Below the pieces are notes generated by a model. That model saw nothing but the letters and a program-made list of their open reading frames with translations. It was not told the origin of the DNA and did not search any database. A program made the position numbers and the translations under genes. A stretch of DNA of 64,000 nucleotides from Nocardia rosealba. GTDB taxonomy: Bacteria > Actinomycetota > Actinomycetes > Mycobacteriales > Mycobacteriaceae. The stretch spans positions 1,271,408 through 1,335,407 of the forward strand of contig NZ_JAIWNA010000001.1 of NCBI RefSeq assembly GCF_020216065.1, in the 5' to 3' direction. Below, piece by piece: positions 1 to 8,751 of this stretch (its first letter is position 1; each line of letters opens with the position of its first letter).

Positions 1-287
1 CCGACGGTGCGACCTCCGAGGCTGCGCACGTGCGCTGGCAGACACCGCGTGACGCGCTCGAGAGCTGGCGTGCGGGCGAACACGTGCTGATGCCGCCCAC
101 CTGGTCGCAGCTCGACGCCCTGTGCGAATTCGCCGACACCACCGCCGTGCTGGCGGCCGACCGGGCTATCACCCCGATCATGCCCAGGTACGCCCCGGGC
201 GCCGACGGTCGCCCGCTGTCGGACTTCCCCGACAACGAACGGTATTTCGACCAGCTCCCGGACGTGGACGCCCTGCGCGGCCGGTAG
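1..287 (+). CDS. NUDIX hydrolase, C-terminal end (partial)
   Basis: The reading frame is open from base 3 to the TAG at 285-287 without a start codon, so only the last 94 or so residues of a gene that begins left of the window are present. The segment has the HVRWQTPRDAL and LMPPTW features of the C-terminal half of the actinobacterial NUDIX proteins found next to echA17. The NUDIX box itself is outside the window, so the family call rests on this tail and on gene order (Rv3040c lies beside echA17 in M. tuberculosis). The crotonase gene begins 10 bp downstream, so the two are probably cotranscribed. Substrate unknown. Confidence 0.6.
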   Translation, partial: DGATSEAAHVRWQTPRDALESWRAGEHVLMPPTWSQLDALCEFADTTAVLAADRAITPIMPRYAPGADGRPLSDFPDNERYFDQLPDVDALRGR

Positions 288-297
288 GTTTGGCGCC

Positions 298-1074
298 ATG
301 GCCGAATTCGTCACCCTCGAGCTGCCCGCCGAGCCCTCCGCTCGCGGCGTCGCGCTGCTGCGCATCGATCGTCCGCCGCTGAACCTCGTCGACGCCCAGC
401 TGGCCCGCGAGGTCGCGGCGGCCGCGCGGACGGTCGCCGACCATCCGGGGGTGGCCGCCCTGATCGTCTACGGCGACGAGCGGGTGTTCAGCGCGGGCGA
501 CGAGATGCGTGAGCTCGCCGAGCTCGACTCCGGCCAGGCCGCCGCCATGGCCGCCGACCTGCAGGCCGCCCTCGGCTGCCTCACCCGCGTGCCACAGCCG
601 ACCGTGGCCGCCATCGCCGGATACTGCCTCGGTGCGGGACTCGAGCTGGCGCTCGGCGCCGACCACCGCATCGTCGGCGACAACGTGAAGCTGGGTTTCC
701 CTCAGATCAAGGCGGGCCTGATCCCGCTGTCCGGCATCCGCAGGCTCTCGCTGCTGATCGGCCAGAGCCGCGCCAAGGACCTCGTCTACACCGGCCGTTT
801 CGTCGACGCCGAGGAAGCCGCGACTCTGGGCCTGGTCGACGAAGTGGTCCCCCCGGACGACGTCCTCACCGCCGCCCGCCGCTGGGCCGACCAGTTCGTC
901 ACCGCCGCCCCCCGCGCCCTCGCCGCCGCCAAAGCCGTCTTCGAAGCGGGCCCGCACGCCCACTCCACGGCCGTCACCGAGTGGTCCGCCCTCTTCGATA
1001 CCGACGACACCCGAACCGGCACCCGATCCTTCGCCGCCGACGGCCCGAACAGCGCCGTTTTCACCGGACGCTGA
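298..1074 (+). CDS. echA17: Enoyl-CoA hydratase/isomerase family protein (EchA17-like)
   Basis: The 258-residue protein has the crotonase fold signature AAIAGYCLGAGLELALGAD at about residues 104-122, which forms the CoA-thioester oxyanion hole. Classical enoyl-CoA hydratases use two glutamates 20 residues apart. The first is present (Glu116), but the second position is glutamine (Gln136, in FPQIKAGL). The usual GGTQRL-type segment reads SGIRRL. It may therefore be a weak hydratase or catalyse another crotonase reaction. The ATG at 298 is 10 bp after the NUDIX stop, and a methyltransferase gene follows on the same strand, as in Rv3040c-Rv3038c. Family is certain; the exact reaction is not. Confidence 0.85.
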   Translation: MAEFVTLELPAEPSARGVALLRIDRPPLNLVDAQLAREVAAAARTVADHPGVAALIVYGDERVFSAGDEMRELAELDSGQAAAMAADLQAALGCLTRVPQPTVAAIAGYCLGAGLELALGADHRIVGDNVKLGFPQIKAGLIPLSGIRRLSLLIGQSRAKDLVYTGRFVDAEEAATLGLVDEVVPPDDVLTAARRWADQFVTAAPRALAAAKAVFEAGPHAHSTAVTEWSALFDTDDTRTGTRSFAADGPNSAVFTGR

Positions 1075-1161
1075 CTTCAGACCGGTCAGTCGACCAGCAG
1101 GAATGGCGCGAAACAAGACCGGCGATTGCGTGCTGAGGGTCTCCTATTACTCTTGCGTGTT

Positions 1162-2139
1162 ATGACGGTTCACCCCGATGATCCGGCGCCGAACCCGCAC
1201 GCCACCGAGGCCGAGGTCGAAGCAGCGCTGAAGGACACCAAGCTCGCCCAGGTTCTGTACCACGACTGGGAAGCCGAGACCTACGACGACAAGTGGTCGA
1301 TCTCCTACGACGAGCGCTGTATCGACTATGCCCGCGGCCGGTTCGACCTGGCGGTCGGCCCCGCCCCGCTGCCGTACGAGCGGGCGCTCGAACTCGGCTG
1401 TGGCACGGGGTTCTTCCTGCTCAACCTGATGCAGGGTGGGGTGGCCAAGACCGGTTCGGTCACCGACCTCTCGCCGGGCATGGTGAAGGTGGCGCTGCGC
1501 AACGCCGAGCACCTCGGCCTCGACGTGGACGGCCGCGTCGCCGACGCCGAGACCATCCCCTACGAGGACGACACCTTCGACCTGGTGTGCGGGCACGCAG
1601 TGCTGCACCACATCCCGGATGTGGAGCTGGCGCTGAAGGAATGCCTGCGCGTGCTCAAGCCGGGCGGGCGTTTCGTGTTCGCCGGTGAACCGACCACCGT
1701 CGGCAACTTCTACGCCCGCAAGCTCGGCCAGGTGACCTGGAAGGTGACCACCGAGATCACCAAGCTGCCGTTCCTGTCCGGGTGGCGTCGCCCGCAGACC
1801 GAGCTGGACGAGTCGTCGCGCGCCGCCGCGCTCGAGGCCGTCGTCGACCTGCACACCTTCGACCCCAGCGACCTGGAGAAGATGGCGAAGTCGGCCGGTG
1901 CCGTCGACGTGAAGGCCACCACCGAGGAATTCGCCGCCGCCCTCTGGGGCTGGCCCGTGCGTACCTTCGAGGCGGCCGTCCCCGACGAGAAGCTGACCGT
2001 CGGGTACCGCATGGCCCAGTACCGTGCCTGGCTCGGCCTGAGCTGGCTCGACGAGAACGTGCTGCGCAAGGTGGTTCCGCGCGAGTTCTTCTACAACGCG
2101 ATGATCACCGGCGTGAAGCCGGGCGCGGCGCAGAAGTAG
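1162..2139 (+). CDS. Class I SAM-dependent methyltransferase (Rv3038c-like)
   Basis: The frame is open from a TTG at 1126, but I prefer the ATG at 1162 (MTVHPDDPAPNPHAT) because the upstream residues are hydrophobic leader-like translation of non-coding sequence and homologues begin with a similar DDP-NPHAT segment. This gives 325 residues. Motif I, LELGCGTGFFLLNL, lies at about residues 74-87, followed by an acidic motif and GHAVLHHIPD, as in the Methyltransf_11 family. It sits between echA17 and a THUMP-like methyltransferase and abuts the latter directly. The substrate is unknown; the mycobacterial equivalent lies near methylglucose lipopolysaccharide genes. Confidence 0.85.
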   Translation: MTVHPDDPAPNPHATEAEVEAALKDTKLAQVLYHDWEAETYDDKWSISYDERCIDYARGRFDLAVGPAPLPYERALELGCGTGFFLLNLMQGGVAKTGSVTDLSPGMVKVALRNAEHLGLDVDGRVADAETIPYEDDTFDLVCGHAVLHHIPDVELALKECLRVLKPGGRFVFAGEPTTVGNFYARKLGQVTWKVTTEITKLPFLSGWRRPQTELDESSRAAALEAVVDLHTFDPSDLEKMAKSAGAVDVKATTEEFAAALWGWPVRTFEAAVPDEKLTVGYRMAQYRAWLGLSWLDENVLRKVVPREFFYNAMITGVKPGAAQK

Positions 2140-3441
2140 GTGGGATACCGCTTCGGCCGCGACGATGTCGCCTTCCTCGGCAGCGCGGCGGGACGTGCCG
2201 CGCTCGCCGAGGTCGACCGGCTGGAGCTGACGGCGGCGACGCACCTGCGCGATATCGAGCAGGTGCGTCGCTCGTTTCCCGAGCACGGTGCGGCCTTGAT
2301 CGAGACCGTGCGGTTGCGGCGCAAGGCTCTGGCGAAGCTGCCCGCGGCGGGGGAGTGGCTGTTCACCGACGACGCGCTGCAACAAGCCACCCCCGCACTC
2401 GTCGCCCGGCATCGGGCCGCGCGGTTGGCCGGTCGTGCCGTGCACGACGTGACGTGCTCGATCGGTGCCGAGCTGGCCGAACTCGCGGCGGTGTGCCCGG
2501 CGGTTGTCGGGAGCGATCTCGATGACGTGCGACTGGCGATGGCCGCCCACAATCTCGGTGTCGCGCCGCTGTCGGCCGGGTTCTCCGGCGCGATCACGCC
2601 GTCGTGTTCGGGAGCTGCGGCCGGAACGGGTTCCGGTGTGGGAGACGGGCGACAGGCTGTCGGCGGCACTGCGGTGGCCTCTGCGACCCGAAACATCTTG
2701 CTGGCCAAGGCCGATGCGCTGACCCCCACCACCCGCGACTCCGTGATCATCGCCGACCCGGCCCGCCGCGCCGACGGCCGCCGAACCTACGACCCCGCCA
2801 AACTCCAACCCCCGCTGCCCGACCTGCTCGCCGCCTACGCGGGCCGCGACATCGCCGTGAAGTCGGCGCCCGGTCTGGACTTCGACCGGCTCGGCTGGGA
2901 CGGCGAGGTCGAGATCGTGTCCCTCGACGGTGCCGTCCGTGAAGCCTGCCTCTGGTCACCCGGCCTCACCGCCCCCGGCATCACCCGCCGCGCCACTGTC
3001 CTCGATTCTCGTGGTGGCGCAACAACTCTCACCGACACCGACCCCGACGAAATCCCCGAACGCGCACCCGGCGAGTGGATCATCGACCCCGACGGCGCCG
3101 TCGTCCGCGCGGGCCTCGTCCGCCACTACGCCGCGAAACACGGTCTCTGGCAACTGGATCCGCAGATCGCCTACCTGACCGGTGACACGGTACCCACCGG
3201 AATGCGCGGCTTCCGCATCGAAGACCGCTTCGACCTACGCGAGAAGACGCTCCGTCAGGAACTGGCCCGCCGCGACTGCGGTGCCCTCGAGATCCTGGTC
3301 CGAGGCGTCGACGTCGATCCGGATGCCTTGCGCAAGAAGCTCAAACTGCGCGGCAACCGGCCCTTCACCTTGGTCGTCACCCGAATAGGCCGCAACGCCA
3401 CAGTTTTCCTCTGCACCGCACAGGCCGCCCAACTTTCCTGA
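2140..3441 (+). CDS. THUMP-like domain class I methyltransferase (Rv3037c-like)
   Basis: This 433-residue protein starts with GTG immediately after the preceding stop codon, so translation is probably coupled. It contains the HDVTCSIGAELAEL SAM-binding motif at about residues 106-119, a VIIADPARR motif IV-like segment, and a C-terminal region of the THUMP-like type found in Rv3037c homologues. Between HNLGVAP and LLAKADAL there is an extra segment of about 40 residues (roughly 143-183) rich in Gly, Ala and Ser, in the place where relatives run directly from one motif to the next; it looks like an in-frame insertion. Function probably methylation of RNA or another substrate; not established. 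Confidence 0.8.
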   Translation: MGYRFGRDDVAFLGSAAGRAALAEVDRLELTAATHLRDIEQVRRSFPEHGAALIETVRLRRKALAKLPAAGEWLFTDDALQQATPALVARHRAARLAGRAVHDVTCSIGAELAELAAVCPAVVGSDLDDVRLAMAAHNLGVAPLSAGFSGAITPSCSGAAAGTGSGVGDGRQAVGGTAVASATRNILLAKADALTPTTRDSVIIADPARRADGRRTYDPAKLQPPLPDLLAAYAGRDIAVKSAPGLDFDRLGWDGEVEIVSLDGAVREACLWSPGLTAPGITRRATVLDSRGGATTLTDTDPDEIPERAPGEWIIDPDGAVVRAGLVRHYAAKHGLWQLDPQIAYLTGDTVPTGMRGFRIEDRFDLREKTLRQELARRDCGALEILVRGVDVDPDALRKKLKLRGNRPFTLVVTRIGRNATVFLCTAQAAQLS

Positions 3442-3487
3442 CACACCGCACCGCTACGGGGCCACGACTCGGTGCGGTTCGCCCGAA

Positions 3488-4027
3488 TCAGGCTTCCATT
3501 TTCTTCACCACGCGCTGCACGGTGAGCCAGGTGCGGGTGGTGATGTCCTTGCCGTAGGTCTTCTCCAGCCGGGCCATGAAATCTGGTGTCTTGCCGGTGC
3601 TGTTGTCGATCACGGTGAGGAACGCGCGTGCGGCGGGGTCGTAACCGATGACGCGGGTGAGCGGGTCGTCGGCGAAGGCTGACGTATCGGCTTCGCGCAT
3701 GGTGTGTTTGAAGAAGGTGACGGTGAGATAGGAACCGCGTTCGTGGGTGAGGCCCTCGAACGGGTCGCGATCGAGCAGCGCACGCAGTTCGGGGTGGCTG
3801 CGCACGATGGTGCCGCCGGGGATACCGAGCTCGGTCGCGAGCGCCTGCTGGATGCGGTTCTCGAGATCGTCGCGGGCGTCGTCGGTGCGGAACACCACGT
3901 TGCCGCTGCTCAGCACGGTCGCGACGTCCTCGAAACCGAGCCCTTCGAACACCCCGCGCAACTTGTCGTTACGCATGTTCGGGTTGGTCGGCATGATCCC
4001 GCGCAGCAGCGCCGCATAACTGTCCAC
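3488..4027 (-). CDS. DUF1697 family protein
   Basis: The 179-residue protein begins MDSYAALLRGIMPTNPNM and continues with a LSSGNVVFRTD segment, the typical N-terminal pattern of DUF1697 proteins (small soluble proteins of unknown function found in many bacteria). The length is normal for the family. It converges on the THUMP-like gene (46 bp between stop codons) and lies downstream of the transferase gene on the same strand with a 55 bp gap. No signal peptide or membrane segment is visible. The biochemical role is unknown. Confidence 0.85.
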   Translation of the reverse strand: MDSYAALLRGIMPTNPNMRNDKLRGVFEGLGFEDVATVLSSGNVVFRTDDARDDLENRIQQALATELGIPGGTIVRSHPELRALLDRDPFEGLTHERGSYLTVTFFKHTMREADTSAFADDPLTRVIGYDPAARAFLTVIDNSTGKTPDFMARLEKTYGKDITTRTWLTVQRVVKKMEA

Positions 4028-4082
4028 GTCGCGACGGTACCGACCGCCACCGACAGGAACGGGCCTGTCGGCGGAGTGCCGT

Positions 4083-4829
4083 TCAGGCTTGTGCGCCCGC
4101 GTTCTTCTTCCGTTCGATATCGGCCAGCGCGGCCAGGTAGGCCTCTCGTTCGGCGGCGCCGGCGTCCCAGGCGACCTTGCGGTTCTTCACGACCTTGGCG
4201 GGCGCCCCGACGGCGATGCTGTAGTCGGGAACGTCGCCGCGCACCACCGCGTGCGCGCCGAGCACACAGCCGCGGCCCACCCGGGTGTCGCGCAGGACGG
4301 TCACCTTCGCGGCGATCCAGGTGTCGGGGCCGATCCGCACGGGGCTCTTCACGATGCCCTGGTCCTTGATGGGCAGGGTGATGTCGTCCATCTTGTGGTC
4401 GAAGTCGCAGATGTAGCACCAGTCGGCGACCAGCGTCGACTCACCGATCTCGATGTCGAGGTAGGTGTTGACCACGTTGTCCTTGCCGAACACGACCTTG
4501 TCGCCGATCCGCAGCGAACCCTCGTGGCAGCGGATGGCGTTGCCGTCGCCGATATGCACCCAGCGCCCGATTTCCATGCGCGCCAATTCAGGGGTGGCGT
4601 GGATTTCCACATTCCGCCCGAGAAATACCATTCCGCGCAACACGATGTGCGGATTGGTGAGCCGGAATTTGAGCAGGCGGTAATAACGCACCAGGTACCA
4701 GGGGGTGTAGGCGCGATTGGCGAGCACCCAGCGCAACGAATCCCTGGTCAGAAAACGCGCCTGCTGCGGATCGCGGCGGCGTGATCCACGCCAGCGCGCG
4801 CTCAGCGGTGCGCCCCACATGCTCGTCAC
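4083..4829 (-). CDS. Left-handed beta-helix (hexapeptide repeat) acyltransferase (Rv3034c-like)
   Basis: The 248-residue protein carries hexapeptide-type repeats from about residue 75 to 215 (for example IGRWVHIGDGNAI, IGDKVVFGKDNVV and VGRGCVLGAHAVV), which fold into a left-handed parallel beta helix as in LpxA/maltose acetyltransferase enzymes. The GTG at 4829 is chosen because GAGGGAGAG lies 7-8 nt upstream. Its M. tuberculosis counterpart Rv3034c lies in the methylglucose lipopolysaccharide (MGLP) region and has been proposed to add acyl groups to that polymer. It is divergent from the beta-propeller lipoprotein gene. Substrate inferred from context only. Confidence 0.8.
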   Translation of the reverse strand: MTSMWGAPLSARWRGSRRRDPQQARFLTRDSLRWVLANRAYTPWYLVRYYRLLKFRLTNPHIVLRGMVFLGRNVEIHATPELARMEIGRWVHIGDGNAIRCHEGSLRIGDKVVFGKDNVVNTYLDIEIGESTLVADWCYICDFDHKMDDITLPIKDQGIVKSPVRIGPDTWIAAKVTVLRDTRVGRGCVLGAHAVVRGDVPDYSIAVGAPAKVVKNRKVAWDAGAAEREAYLAALADIERKKNAGAQA

Positions 4830-4973
4830 GAACTACTCTCCCTCTTCCGACCTCGACGGCGTCCACCGGGTGAGCCCCGGGGATTCGGTCATCGGGTACA
4901 CAGAGTACTTTCGCAGGGCACACTTACCGTGCCATACCCCGATCCTCGGCCCGATTACCCAGGAGATCAGCAG

Positions 4974-6266
4974 GTGCGAACTCGGACTCGCGTCGCCGCC
5001 TCGCTCGCTGCCGCCGGTGTGGTGGCGCTGGCCGGTTGCGGCACCGATGTGGACGACATCACCGTCGGCTCCGGAAAGGGTTGGCCCGCAGCCCATCACG
5101 ACGGCCGCAACAGCGCCGCGAGCCCGGTGAGCGGTGCGTCGGCGATGACCTTGAGCTGGTCGCGGCCGGTGGGTGGGCCGATCGCCCAGCCCGTGACGAT
5201 CGGCGGCGAGGGTCAGTTGTTCGTCACCACCAACACCGGCAACTGCGCGGTGTTCTCCTATCAGATGCAGACAGGGCGCAAACGCTTCTGCAACCCACTC
5301 GGCCCGTCGACGATCGAGGCGCCCACCGTGGTCGACGGCATCAACAACGTCTACGTCGGCGACGACGGCGCGGTGAATTCGTTCAACTACCTCGGTCAGC
5401 CGCGCTGGCGCACCCCCGTGGCCGGGGTGCCGGTGGCGATCCAGTTCACCGGTGACGGCCGCGTGCTCACGGTGACCCAGTCCGGCCAGGTCGACGTGCT
5501 CAGCCGCCAGACCGGCGAACGCGAGGTGCCCACCCTGCAGCTGCTCGGCGAACCCGACTTCCTGAAGTACCCCGGCCTGACCCGCCCAGCCTCCGGCGAC
5601 GGCCTCGACGACTGCCAGATCGGCGGCCCGCGCTGCGCGGTCGCCAACACCACCGCCGTCGACCCCGAGACCGGCCGTTTCTTCGTCACCGTCTGGGAAC
5701 CGGGCAAGCCGATGGCCTCGCTGCGGGCGATGTCCTACGCCGACGGCACCGTGACGCAGCTCTGGAGCGCCGACATGCTCACCGAGGGCAGCGCGACCAG
5801 CCCGGCCCTGTCGGCCGACGGCGCCACCGTGTACGTCGGCGACAACAGCGGCCGCCTGATCGCGGTGAACACCGAGGACGGCAGCACCCGCTGGACCCAC
5901 GCGCTCGGCTGGACCCCGCGCGGCCGCATCGCCCTGGTCGACGACCTGATCCTCCCGTCCGGCGACGACGGCTACCTGGCCGCCATCCGCGATCACGGCG
6001 ACCGCGCCGACCGCGCCTGGGAACGCAAGGACCTGGCCCAGCGCGGCACCCCGGCCCTGACCTCGGGCGAGATCGGCTACACGGTCGCCGCCATCGGCGC
6101 GGGCCTGAACCTCATCACCTTCGACACCGCCACCGGCACCACGATCGACTCCGATCCGCTGCCGAACGCCACCGGGACCACCACCGGCACGTCGATCGGG
6201 CCCGAGGGTCAGGTCGTCGTCGCCACCCGTCTCGGCGAGATCTTCACCTTCACCCCGGACGCGTAG
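4974..6266 (+). CDS. PQQ-like beta-propeller lipoprotein (Rv3035-like)
   Basis: I start at the GTG at 4974, which follows AGGAG at 4961-4965 and makes a clean lipoprotein signal peptide (positively charged RTRTR, hydrophobic core, lipobox LAGC with Cys22). The frame is open further upstream, but that would bury the signal. The mature 410 residues contain repeated blades with YVGDDG, VYVGDNSGRLIAVN and similar PQQ-like (quinoprotein-type) beta-propeller motifs. A cell-surface scaffold or binding role is likely. The gene is convergent with the deacetylase lipoprotein: the two stop codons are 1 bp apart. Confidence 0.8.
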   Translation: MRTRTRVAASLAAAGVVALAGCGTDVDDITVGSGKGWPAAHHDGRNSAASPVSGASAMTLSWSRPVGGPIAQPVTIGGEGQLFVTTNTGNCAVFSYQMQTGRKRFCNPLGPSTIEAPTVVDGINNVYVGDDGAVNSFNYLGQPRWRTPVAGVPVAIQFTGDGRVLTVTQSGQVDVLSRQTGEREVPTLQLLGEPDFLKYPGLTRPASGDGLDDCQIGGPRCAVANTTAVDPETGRFFVTVWEPGKPMASLRAMSYADGTVTQLWSADMLTEGSATSPALSADGATVYVGDNSGRLIAVNTEDGSTRWTHALGWTPRGRIALVDDLILPSGDDGYLAAIRDHGDRADRAWERKDLAQRGTPALTSGEIGYTVAAIGAGLNLITFDTATGTTIDSDPLPNATGTTTGTSIGPEGQVVVATRLGEIFTFTPDA

Positions 6267-6267
6267 C

Positions 6268-7278
6268 TCAGTACGGGTTCGCCTGCGCGGTGAAGCGGGG
6301 GTTCAGCTCGCCCGCGACAGCGCGGGGAAAGGAGACGCGCGTGGGGTCGCCGTCGGCGGTGTAGCGCTGGTCGGGGTGGGCCGCGAGGTGATCGAGCCAA
6401 TAGGCCGAATCGAAGGGCACCGCACCGCGGCCGGACCGGATGCGTGGCACACCGGCCGGATCGAGCCCGGCGTAGGGCGCCGGGGCCGGATTCGAGCCGA
6501 CGAGCATCACGGCGTCGAAGGTGTAGGTGGTGCCGTCCCAGCTGCCCGCTGTGGTCAGGGATCGGTTGTCGGGGTGGATGCCGAGAGGTAGCGCCATCGT
6601 CCGCACGGTGGTGCCTGGCGCGGCGGCCGTCACCGCGCGCACGTTCTCGGCGAACTCGCGTTGCACGCTGTTGTCGTCCAGCGTCGACAGATTGGGGTGC
6701 GTGGCCGTGTGGGCGCCGATCTCGTGGCCGTTGGCCGCCAGCCAGGGCAGGGCGCGCGGATCGCCCTGGAACGGTTCGTTGTTCACGTAGAAGGTGGCGA
6801 CCGGCCGGAAATCCGGGTAGCGGGCGCCGAATTCGGCGAGGATGCCCGCCGCGCTGTCGGGAGCCACGGCGCCGGAGTCGGTGAAGGCGAGCTGACTGGT
6901 GGTCGAGTCGTCGAAGGTGAGGACCACCGGGTGGGTGCCCGCGGGGAGGTCGAGGCGGCCGGACACGTAGTCGGCGGCGGTCACCGGGCGGTAGCCCTCG
7001 CGGTAGAGGCGCTCGAGTTCGTCGCGGAATTCGGCTGGGGTCTGGTCGTATTCGCCCGCCGGGTTCGCCGAAATCTGGTGATACATCAACACCGGCACGA
7101 GACCGAGCTCGTTGGCGCCGACTTCGGCCGGGTCAGGCGGTGCCGCCGTGGTGCTGTGGGCGGCGGGTGGATCGACCGAGGCCGCCTCGGTGCTCGTGTC
7201 CGTACACGCCGCGAGTGCGGTGGTCAGCGCGAGGATCGGCAGAAGTCGCGAAAGAGCAGGAGAACCACCTGTCATCAA
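6268..7278 (-). CDS. Polysaccharide deacetylase family lipoprotein
   Basis: The 336-residue protein has a lipoprotein signal with lipobox LAAC (Cys25), a Thr/Pro/Ala-rich linker, then a NodB-like domain. LVPVLMYHQIS precedes the TFDDS motif at about residues 119-123 (catalytic base and metal aspartates), and HEIGAHTATH at about residue 184 supplies the metal-binding histidines. This is the standard active-site layout of carbohydrate esterase family 4 and related deacetylases, which remove acetyl groups from peptidoglycan or other glycans. It is anchored outside the membrane. It faces the glycoside hydrolase gene across a 105 bp divergent spacer, suggesting coordinated cell-envelope glycan processing. 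Confidence 0.85.
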   Translation of the reverse strand: MMTGGSPALSRLLPILALTTALAACTDTSTEAASVDPPAAHSTTAAPPDPAEVGANELGLVPVLMYHQISANPAGEYDQTPAEFRDELERLYREGYRPVTAADYVSGRLDLPAGTHPVVLTFDDSTTSQLAFTDSGAVAPDSAAGILAEFGARYPDFRPVATFYVNNEPFQGDPRALPWLAANGHEIGAHTATHPNLSTLDDNSVQREFAENVRAVTAAAPGTTVRTMALPLGIHPDNRSLTTAGSWDGTTYTFDAVMLVGSNPAPAPYAGLDPAGVPRIRSGRGAVPFDSAYWLDHLAAHPDQRYTADGDPTRVSFPRAVAGELNPRFTAQANPY

Positions 7279-7382
7279 TGCGATATTACGCGGCGGCCTC
7301 GGTTTACAGTTGATCTACCGATACCCGCCACATCCGTGTCGGAACCGCGAAATAGTTGGCGTGTCAACAGTATTGGAAGGCG

Positions 7383-8729
7383 GTGTTGGCGTTGGGGTTC
7401 TCATTCCGTTCGGCCGTCCGGTGGCGGTGGACGAGCACCGTCGCCGGAGTCGGTCTCGCGATTGTCGTCGTCGCTCTCGTGGCCGGATTCGCCTTGAGCA
7501 GATCGGCCGTGGTGCCGCTCGCCGACACCACACCACCGACCCTGACCGTGAACCCCGCCGAACCGGTGAAGTCCTACCGGTCGCCGGTGGTGGTGCGAGG
7601 CACCGCCGTCGACGCCGTGCGGGTATCCATCGGCGCGGAATCGGTGACACCCGCCGAAGACGGTTCGTTCGAGTTCGCGGTGCCGTGGGCGCCCGCCTTC
7701 GAAGTGGTCGCGGCCGACGACGAGGGCAACGCGGCCAGCAGCACCGTCGTCACCGCGCGGACCCTGCCGAGGATGCGGGCGGTGCACGTCACCGCGCACG
7801 CCTGGTCGCACGACGGGCTGCGCGAATCGGTTCTCGACCTGGCACGCCAGGGACGCATCGATACCGTGCAGCTCGACATCAAGGACGAGGACGGAGTCGT
7901 GGGCTACGACTCGCAGGTGCCGCTCGCCCGTGAGTCCGGTGCCGCCACGACGATCTACGATGCGCCCGCCGCGCTTCGGCAGCTGCACGACATGGGTGTG
8001 CAGGTGGTCGGGCGCATCGTCGCCTTCCGTGATCCGACTCTCGCGTCGTGGGCGTGGCACAGCGGACGCCACGACTGGGTGGTCCAGAACCCCTCCGGCC
8101 AGCCGTATTCCAGCCATTACGGGCCGATCGCCTTCACCAATTTCGCCCATCCCGAGGTGCGCCGCTACAACATCGACCTGGCCGTGGAAGGCGCGCGGCT
8201 CGGGTTCGACGGCATCATGTACGACTACGTCCGCCGCCCCGACGGCAGCCTCACGAGCATGACTTTCACCGGTCTCACCGACACGCCGTCGGTGGCGATC
8301 GCGGCCTTCCTCGCCGAGAGCAGGCACCCGGTGAACAGCGCGGGTGCCCACCAGAGCGCCGCCGTCTACGGCATCGCCTCCACCCGCCCGGACCAGATCG
8401 CCCAGGACATCCCCCTCATCGCCCGCCACGTCGACTTCGTCGCCCCCATGATCTACCCCTCCCACTGGAACCCCGGCGAATACGGCGTCGCCAACCCCAA
8501 CGCCCAGCCCTACGACATCGTCTACCGCTCCCTCCAGGACTTCATCACCCAGACCAAGGGCACCAACGCAGGCGTGATCCCGTGGCTCCAGGACTTCTCC
8601 CTCGGCGTCACCTACAACGACGCCGAGGTCCAGGCCCAAATCGATGCCACCCGAGCCGCAGGCATAGACGGCTTCTTCCTCTGGAACGCCGCGACCCGCT
8701 ACCACGGGGGTGGAATACACCCGGCGTGA
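7383..8729 (+). CDS. Putative glycoside hydrolase (DUF4015 type) with N-terminal membrane anchor
   Basis: The start is uncertain: the frame opens at a TTG at 7356, but GGAAGG at 7375-7380 favours GTG 7383 or TTG 7386. A single transmembrane segment (about residues 20-40) is followed by an Ig-like all-beta domain containing VVVRGTAVDAV, then a TIM-barrel-like catalytic region with TVQLDIKDEDG, VQVVGRIVAFRD, FDGIMYDYVRRPDG and a terminal GIDGFFLWNAATRY, all typical of DUF4015/COG1306 putative glycosyl hydrolases. The active site is expected to lie outside the membrane. It ends 22 bp before the convergent TerD gene. Confidence 0.75.
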   Translation: MLALGFSFRSAVRWRWTSTVAGVGLAIVVVALVAGFALSRSAVVPLADTTPPTLTVNPAEPVKSYRSPVVVRGTAVDAVRVSIGAESVTPAEDGSFEFAVPWAPAFEVVAADDEGNAASSTVVTARTLPRMRAVHVTAHAWSHDGLRESVLDLARQGRIDTVQLDIKDEDGVVGYDSQVPLARESGAATTIYDAPAALRQLHDMGVQVVGRIVAFRDPTLASWAWHSGRHDWVVQNPSGQPYSSHYGPIAFTNFAHPEVRRYNIDLAVEGARLGFDGIMYDYVRRPDGSLTSMTFTGLTDTPSVAIAAFLAESRHPVNSAGAHQSAAVYGIASTRPDQIAQDIPLIARHVDFVAPMIYPSHWNPGEYGVANPNAQPYDIVYRSLQDFITQTKGTNAGVIPWLQDFSLGVTYNDAEVQAQIDATRAAGIDGFFLWNAATRYHGGGIHPA

Positions 8730-8751
8730 CAGCGGGTTCGACGACGTCGGG

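Noticed and set aside
1147..2808. A 553-codon minus-strand frame over the two methyltransferase genes
   Set aside because: Low-complexity Arg/Gly/Gln-rich translation, no family signature, and both plus-strand genes have clear SAM motifs.
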